Assembly: GCA_963205035.1 (NCBI GenBank) | Contig: CAUJII010000234.1 | Coordinates: 1-9,292 of the forward strand | Direction: 5' to 3' | Length of the DNA stretch: 9,292 nucleotides | DNA from: Spirochaetota bacterium | Lineage (GTDB): Bacteria; Spirochaetota; Leptospiria; Turneriellales; Turneriellaceae | Shown: positions 6,075 to 9,292 of the stretch, one piece after another | Layout of the letters: the number at the start of each line of letters is the position of its first letter | Position numbering within the stretch: the first letter of the stretch is position 1 | The notes under the pieces: generated by a model | The model's database searches: none | Seen by the model: only the letters and a program-made list of their open reading frames with translations | Told to the model about the DNA's origin: nothing | Translations under genes and position numbers: made by a program

Positions 6075-6186
6075 GGATTTCCACGCGCAAGGCGGCCTGC
6101 TTTCGATAGACGGAATCGAAACGATTTAACGAAAGTTTATACTGCTTGGGCTGGCGGGCTGAGGGAGTACTTAGGATAGCAGGTTT
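6042..6186 (+). repeat. Direct repeat copy 2: duplicated, decayed purL 3' end
   Basis: 145 bases matching 5121-5267. Two one-base deletions break the purL frame. In the purL frame four of the transitions between the two copies would be missense (Ile to Val, His to Tyr, Ala to Thr, Asp to Gly), so this copy has not been kept as purL code. It is bounded by vapC on the left, which runs into it, and by the DUF262 gene on the right, whose stop codon (6173-6171) lies inside it. Confidence 0.97.
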
Positions 6187-7904
6187 TCTTTCAAGAGGAA
6201 GTCGAAAAATCTATCAATGATAGCCTTGTTTCGTTCGATAATTTGCGCTTCTTCAAATTGCGGTGTGGCAATAAGATCGTTTATCTCTGCAATCTTGCTG
6301 GCGTCTTTGTTTTTCCCGCGCCGTAGCTCGCCGCTATAAATCTTCTTTTTGTCGTCGAAGCGATAATCGGAGGCTCTGATGTTGATTCGCGTTTCGAGTA
6401 GGATTTTGTTCCCTAAGACATCCAAATTACCTTCGTTCTTCAGGCCTTTTTCCATCTCTTGCCGTTTCTTCGGATAAATGTGCTCGATCTGAAAACCTTC
6501 GTTGAGGTCGAGGAGTTGTTGGTTTTCAAACGTAAAGGCATACCAAGTAATCATCGAGCGCGTAATCGGCCTTTGGTTGGGGAACAAAAAATTCTCGAAA
6601 GCAGAACGTGCATGCGATTTGGTAAACCCATATTTTGAAAAAGTTACAGTCTTACCGTTCACAATATTCACCATCTCGTCGTAGACAGGCGTGCGTAGCG
6701 CATTCACGCCGGGATTCGTGACTGCGTAAGCATAAATAAACGCCGTTATTTGATCTAAGAATTTCTTAAACTCGGCGTCGGCTAATGTCTCATCTGCTCT
6801 CTTATTTAGTAAAAAATAAACCGAGGTAATATTTTGCCACATGCCGTTAGGCGCGTAGTTCAATACAAAAAGTCTTTTTAATATATCTTCAGAGAACTGG
6901 CTTTTGTCTTGTTGAGCGATGCTTCCCCAGAATTGAGCTAAACTTTTTAGGTCATTGATTGTCTCGGTTTGTTTTAAGTATTTATATTTATCGCGTTCAT
7001 AAAATTTTCGCAAACCCTCGGTTGTGCTGAGTTTAATCCGCTCTTTTGCGCGCAAAAAATACATGTACCGCGAGAACAATTCGTCCATCGGCGTGCCCGT
7101 GATGGGCTTAAATGTTTTGCCTGTTATCTCTTCTAATTCTTTCCATTGACTAATGAATTTTTCTTTTTCATTGAGGCCCGTGTAGTATTTATAGAACTGC
7201 GCCTTAAAAATATCGGCGTCGGAGAGCGGTAGTCCACGGTCGTTGAGCGTCGAAAAAATACGCAGCGCTGTGTCTTGCGACTCGGCTTCAATGGGCAAGA
7301 GAATACAGTTTCCCAATATTCTCGCGGGCAGATAAGGAAAATAGCCCGGGTAATTTTGTAAAAATTCATTTATTCTTTCTTGAAAGAATTGGTAATTGCG
7401 TACATATTGGCTTTTACTTCCGGGTTTAATTTTTCCAGTCCGGAGTAGCTCCAGAAATTCTTCTTTATCGTTATCGGTTGCAACTTCGGAATCGATTTTC
7501 AAAGTATTCTTGTCTGCCGTACCAAAGGTGTCTGTTTTCCAGATACACTTCTCGATGCGCTCCCGAGTCAGCATTGAATTCTTATCTTTCATATTCTCGA
7601 ACTTGTCGTAAAAAGCGCGCAAGATAAGCAAAAGCGTCGTCAACCGTTGCTGGCCGTCGATTATTTCTGATTTTCCATTTTCGTTCTTGAAAGCGACGAT
7701 GGCACCTAAGAAATATTCTTCGTTTTCATCAAACGCTTCAAAATTATTATCGGGAAAGGAAAATAAAAACAAATCATCCCAAAGGGTCTGGCACTGTTCT
7801 TCATCCCACGCATACGGTCGTTGATAATCGGGAATGAGAAAATCGGATTTTTTGTCTGAGAAGAGTTCGTTAATTGTTTTTTGGTCTACATTGAGTTTTG
7901 ACAT
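6171..7904 (-). CDS. Single-chain GmrSD-like nuclease (DUF262 + DUF1524)
   Basis: The 577-residue product has an N-terminal DUF262/ParB-like GmrS domain with IPDYQRPYAWDEEQ (24-37) and IIDGQQRLTTLL (81-92), the site that binds and hydrolyses nucleotide in this family, followed by TLNDRGLPLSDADIFKA (219-235). A helical middle follows. The C-terminal DUF1524 nuclease has an HNH-like motif FQIEHIYPKK (471-480, His475) and GNLDVLGNKILL (492-503). Family members such as GmrSD and BrxU are type IV restriction enzymes that cut modified phage DNA; this one may do so, but target modification is not readable from sequence. The length is full and the motifs are intact. It is AT-richer than purL, suggesting transfer. 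Its last four residues (NLLS) and stop come from the duplicated purL tail, so the native C-terminus may have been replaced. Only a distant GAGG precedes the ATG at 7904. Confidence 0.9.
   Translation of the reverse strand: MSKLNVDQKTINELFSDKKSDFLIPDYQRPYAWDEEQCQTLWDDLFLFSFPDNNFEAFDENEEYFLGAIVAFKNENGKSEIIDGQQRLTTLLLILRAFYDKFENMKDKNSMLTRERIEKCIWKTDTFGTADKNTLKIDSEVATDNDKEEFLELLRTGKIKPGSKSQYVRNYQFFQERINEFLQNYPGYFPYLPARILGNCILLPIEAESQDTALRIFSTLNDRGLPLSDADIFKAQFYKYYTGLNEKEKFISQWKELEEITGKTFKPITGTPMDELFSRYMYFLRAKERIKLSTTEGLRKFYERDKYKYLKQTETINDLKSLAQFWGSIAQQDKSQFSEDILKRLFVLNYAPNGMWQNITSVYFLLNKRADETLADAEFKKFLDQITAFIYAYAVTNPGVNALRTPVYDEMVNIVNGKTVTFSKYGFTKSHARSAFENFLFPNQRPITRSMITWYAFTFENQQLLDLNEGFQIEHIYPKKRQEMEKGLKNEGNLDVLGNKILLETRINIRASDYRFDDKKKIYSGELRRGKNKDASKIAEINDLIATPQFEEAQIIERNKAIIDRFFDFLLKENLLS
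6304..6336. repeat. 33-base exact repeat, copy inside the DUF262 gene
   Basis: From TCTTTGTTTTTCCCGCG to GCTCGCCGCTA, identical over 33 bases to 8053-8085 and in the same orientation. Within the gene it encodes YSGELRRGKNK (about residues 523-533) near the C-terminus. Flanks differ at once on both sides. Confidence 0.95.
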
Positions 7905-7934
7905 TGTTAGTTTTTCAACCTCAAAGGGGCAAGG

Positions 7935-7963
7935 GCAGTTGACTTGAGTATCGAGTCAACTGC
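7935..7963. promoter_or_regulatory. Stem-loop in the leader of the DUF262 gene
   Basis: GCAGTTGACT (7935-7944), nine-base loop, AGTCAACTGC (7954-7963): a perfect 10-bp stem about 30 bases before the DUF262 start on the minus strand. Only a short TTTG follows on the plus strand, so it is a poor terminator. It could be an operator or an mRNA leader hairpin limiting nuclease expression. Confidence 0.6.
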
Positions 7964-7985
7964 TTTGTCGAATAATCGGCGCGAA

Positions 7986-8020
7986 TTTAGGCCGCCTACC
8001 GTAGCAAGGGCGCGCCTAAA
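7986..8020. repeat. Imperfect inverted repeat
   Basis: TTTAGGC-CGCC (7986-7996) pairs with GGCGCGCCTAAA (8009-8020) with one bulged base and a 12-base loop (TACCGTAGCAAG). It lies directly beside the preceding stem-loop. Role unknown; no T tract follows. Confidence 0.5.
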
Positions 8021-8052
8021 CTCTTATCACATGCCCCAAATCCGATTAACTT

Positions 8053-8085
8053 TCTTTGTTTTTCCCGCGCCGTAGCTCGCCGCTA
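8053..8085. repeat. 33-base exact repeat, intergenic copy
   Basis: Identical to 6304-6336 inside the DUF262 gene, about 1.75 kb away in the same orientation. Its right end supplies the TAG stop (8085-8083) of the small minus-strand ORF, so the junction seems to truncate that ORF. Confidence 0.95.
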
Positions 8086-8202
8086 CTGCGTGCTCTTAAG
8101 AACCGTAACTGTGATCGCTTCGTAATTCGATTTGCTATCGACCTTCCACGGTGCAGCGTAGAGCACCGCGACGGCGAGAATATACGTGAATGCAAAGCGC
8201 AT
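8083..8202 (-). pseudogene. Small signal-peptide-like ORF, probably the truncated start of a lost gene
   Basis: From the ATG at 8202 the frame encodes 39 residues: a hydrophobic start MRFAFTYILAVAVLYAAP (1-18) that looks like a signal peptide or membrane helix, then WKVDSKSNYEAITVTVLKST and a TAG. The stop lies exactly in the 33-base segment shared with the DUF262 gene, so the original gene was probably cut there by recombination. No Shine-Dalgarno sequence is visible. I do not recognise the family. It could instead be a real small membrane peptide or chance. Confidence 0.4.
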
Positions 8203-8260
8203 ACGGCCAAGAGAGTCTTTGTGAAAAGCGCGTCAATGATTGACGATTATGAAAGCGGCT

Positions 8261-8560
8261 TCATGCGATTTTGGAAAGTTTTAAGTCTGCCCGATACCCT
8301 AAAGCCGTTAAGACTCTGAGCATAAAATCCGTAGATAGACCATAACTATTATTATTCAGCAACGCAGTCAGCCGAGTCCTAGATAATTTGGCCTTTTTAG
8401 CCAGCTCCGCTTGGGTAATCTTGGCAGCCTTAAACTTCTGAATAATTGCTGAATTCAGCTCCGTACGAAACTCCAGTTCCGCAGCATCGAATTTTGATAA
8501 GCCAAGCAGCCCCGCTAATTCTACAGAATTTTTAGCTTCATATTTTGTCTTAGCACTCAT
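8261..8560 (-). CDS. HigA-type XRE antitoxin, toxin partner decayed
   Basis: The 99-residue product carries a helix-turn-helix of the XRE/HTH_37 type at about 48-90 (ITQAELAKKAKLSRTRLTAL then LSTDFMLRVLTALGYRADL), preceded by an N-terminal helical part typical of HigA antitoxins paired with phage Gp49-like HigB. It would repress its own promoter and neutralise HigB. Its start overlaps the stop of the HigB remnant (TGA within ATGAG) and has an excellent Shine-Dalgarno sequence located inside that remnant, the standard toxin-then-antitoxin order. With the toxin broken, it is an orphan antitoxin that might still act as a regulator or protect against related toxins. Confidence 0.85.
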   Translation of the reverse strand: MSAKTKYEAKNSVELAGLLGLSKFDAAELEFRTELNSAIIQKFKAAKITQAELAKKAKLSRTRLTALLNNNSYGLSTDFMLRVLTALGYRADLKLSKIA

Positions 8561-8673
8561 TTCTCCTCCTGTAATAATTTACTCAGCCGAATTTTGCCCA
8601 CATTGATTTCATCCTTGGGCGTAGCCTGCGTCTTTTTCGTAAACGCATGAAAAATCAATACTTTATCCTTATG
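8557..8673 (-). pseudogene. C-terminal remnant of a HigB (Gp49-like) toxin
   Basis: Just upstream of higA, a 38-codon frame without a usable start reads HKDKVLIFHAFTKKTQATPK (1-20) and then DEINVGKIRLSKLLQEEK. The block LIFHAFTKKTQATPKDEI matches the conserved C-terminal pattern of Gp49-like HigB toxins (hydrophobic-HxFxKKTQxTPxxEI). An in-frame TGA (8676-8674) lies immediately upstream, and no N-terminal HigB sequence was found in any frame up to 8809. The toxin is therefore truncated, missing roughly its first two thirds, and should be inactive. Its stop overlaps the higA start. Confidence 0.75.
8563..8570 (-). promoter_or_regulatory. Shine-Dalgarno site of the XRE antitoxin
   Basis: AGGAGGAG, near-perfect complement to the 16S tail, with AGGAGG four bases from the ATG at 8560. 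It lies in the last codons of the HigB remnant and fixes the antitoxin start. Confidence 0.85.
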
Positions 8674-8730
8674 TCAAGGCTATTCAACCGTAGGATCCGA
8701 AAACTTCAGAGAACAAGTCTGTAGAAAAAG

Positions 8731-8757
8731 TTGCTAAGGGATGAAAACTCTTATAAC
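8731..8757 (+). promoter_or_regulatory. Possible promoter of the SH3b gene
   Basis: TTGCTA (8731-8736) and TATAAC (8752-8757) with a 15-base spacer, about 50 bases before the SH3b start. The -10 is good, the spacer is short. Consensus-based guess only. Confidence 0.25.
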
Positions 8758-8809
8758 GTGAATCGTCTTTTAAGCTTGACGCCACCGGATGCCCAATAGA
8801 CGCGCTCGC

Positions 8810-9292
8810 ATGATAGCACTTAGACACATTGCGTTCCGGTTGCCGGTTTTGATTGCGTTACTTTTTTGGTGTGCGAGCGTTCAGGCGCAAGAGGCTGTTT
8901 CTTACTGGGTCGTTGCGAAATCGGGACTTAACTTGCGATCGAGTCCATCTTCCAAAGGCACAAAGCTTATTACCATACCTGACGGCACCGAAGTGCAGTG
9001 GATAGAGGATTCAGGAACCAAAGAAAAAGTTGGAAAAATTACCGGGCACTGGCATAAGGTGCGCTGGCAAGACCATACGGGTTATGCGTTCAGCGCCTTT
9101 TTGAGCACCGGCAAACCGATTGTTCTCGATGCAAAACGTCCGCTCCAAGACCAGTTGTCCAAAGTCTGTTTCGGATCGGCCGAAAAACCACCCGAAGATT
9201 GCGACGGAGTTTGTGGCAAAGACACGTTCATCCTTGACGCCAATCGCAACTTTGTGCGCGGGGAGGAAGGTGGGCCCGGCTGTGTTTGGAGC
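8810..9292 (+). CDS. Exported SH3b-domain protein, 3' end cut by the window edge
   Basis: The frame is open from the ATG at 8810 to the right edge (161 codons). Residues 1-26 form a signal peptide: RHIAFR n-region, hydrophobic LPVLIALLFWCASV, and likely cleavage at VQA/QE (26/27). Residues 33-100 match a bacterial SH3 (SH3b) domain: WVVAKSGLNLRSSPSSKGTK, then DGTEVQWIE, then WHKVRWQDHTGYAFSAFL with the usual G-Y/W-V/A pattern. Such domains bind cell-wall or envelope ligands in the periplasm. The part after 115 has several Cys (120, 131, 135, 158) that may form disulphides. An in-frame ATG at 8789 would give a more basic n-region (MPNRRAR) and is a fair alternative; neither start has a Shine-Dalgarno sequence. 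The C-terminal domain and function lie outside the window. Confidence 0.82.
   Translation, partial: MIALRHIAFRLPVLIALLFWCASVQAQEAVSYWVVAKSGLNLRSSPSSKGTKLITIPDGTEVQWIEDSGTKEKVGKITGHWHKVRWQDHTGYAFSAFLSTGKPIVLDAKRPLQDQLSKVCFGSAEKPPEDCDGVCGKDTFILDANRNFVRGEEGGPGCVWS

Larger units (their letters stand above)
7905..8260. other. 356-base gap upstream of the DUF262 gene, hairpins and gene debris
   Basis: The gap holds two stem-loops (7935-7963 and 7986-8020), the second copy of the 33-base repeat (8053-8085), a short signal-peptide-like ORF (8083-8202) and a 15-base inverted repeat CGTCAAT-G-ATTGACG (8231-8245). It should also contain the DUF262 promoter, which I cannot identify. The composition looks like a scar region joining separate inserts. 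Confidence 0.6.

Noticed and set aside
5121..6186. Classical integrase attachment sites attL/attR
   Set aside because: The repeats are long, imperfect and made of protein-coding purL sequence, and no integrase, excisionase or tRNA gene is in the window. A different recombination route is more likely, although an integrase outside the window cannot be excluded.
8056..8319. Plus-strand frame of 87 codons
   Set aside because: It crosses the 33-base repeat, the truncated minus-strand ORF and the 3' end of the antitoxin gene, with no domain of its own.
8656..8676. TTGACA on the minus strand as a -35 box for the HigA gene
   Set aside because: No acceptable -10 box occurs 16-18 bases downstream (TTTTTC there), and the stretch is the decayed HigB frame.

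Overview
The window looks like chromosome from a moderately GC-rich bacterium (roughly half GC by eye). The best guess is a spirochaete of the Leptospira/Turneriella/Leptonema group. The clues are a lipoprotein with a non-canonical Cys-19 lipobox, signal peptides that run into SQE or AQE, and the run of small envelope genes. This is inference and not proof of taxonomy. No rRNA, tRNA, CRISPR array or transposase was seen.

Left part (1-2624), ordinary chromosomal genes: a secreted TPR protein running off the left edge (minus); a divergent, translationally overlapping pair of unknown small membrane-anchored proteins (517-897 and 894-1397, plus); a HAD-superfamily phosphatase (minus); and an LPP20-like lipoprotein (minus) with a clear intrinsic terminator between the two. 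A 353-base gap (2625-2977) carries two adjacent long perfect palindromes of the REP/MITE kind. purL (2978-5260, plus) then encodes the large, small-type subunit of phosphoribosylformylglycinamidine synthase of purine biosynthesis.

Right part (5261-8700) is a mosaic accessory island that is visibly more AT-rich in places. It holds an RHH antitoxin/PIN toxin pair (VapBC type) behind a palindromic operator-like site, a single-chain GmrSD/DUF262-DUF1524 nuclease (putative modification-dependent or anti-phage restriction factor), a gap with hairpins and gene debris, and a HigA-type XRE antitoxin whose HigB toxin survives only as a C-terminal remnant. The last 147 bases of purL are repeated at 6042-6186, so vapBC sits between two copies of the purL tail. 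The second copy supplies the final ten codons of vapC and the last four codons plus stop of the DUF262 gene. A second exact 33-base repeat copies a piece of the DUF262 gene into the gap upstream of it, where it ends a small truncated-looking ORF. These scars suggest serial insertions and recombinations at the 3' end of purL, a defence/toxin hot spot.

The right edge (8810-9292, plus) is the start of an exported SH3b-domain protein. I found no convincing completely new multi-gene system. The most unusual things are the duplicated purL tail with its chimeric gene ends, the decayed higBA, the composite palindromes and the uncharacterised overlapping membrane pair.
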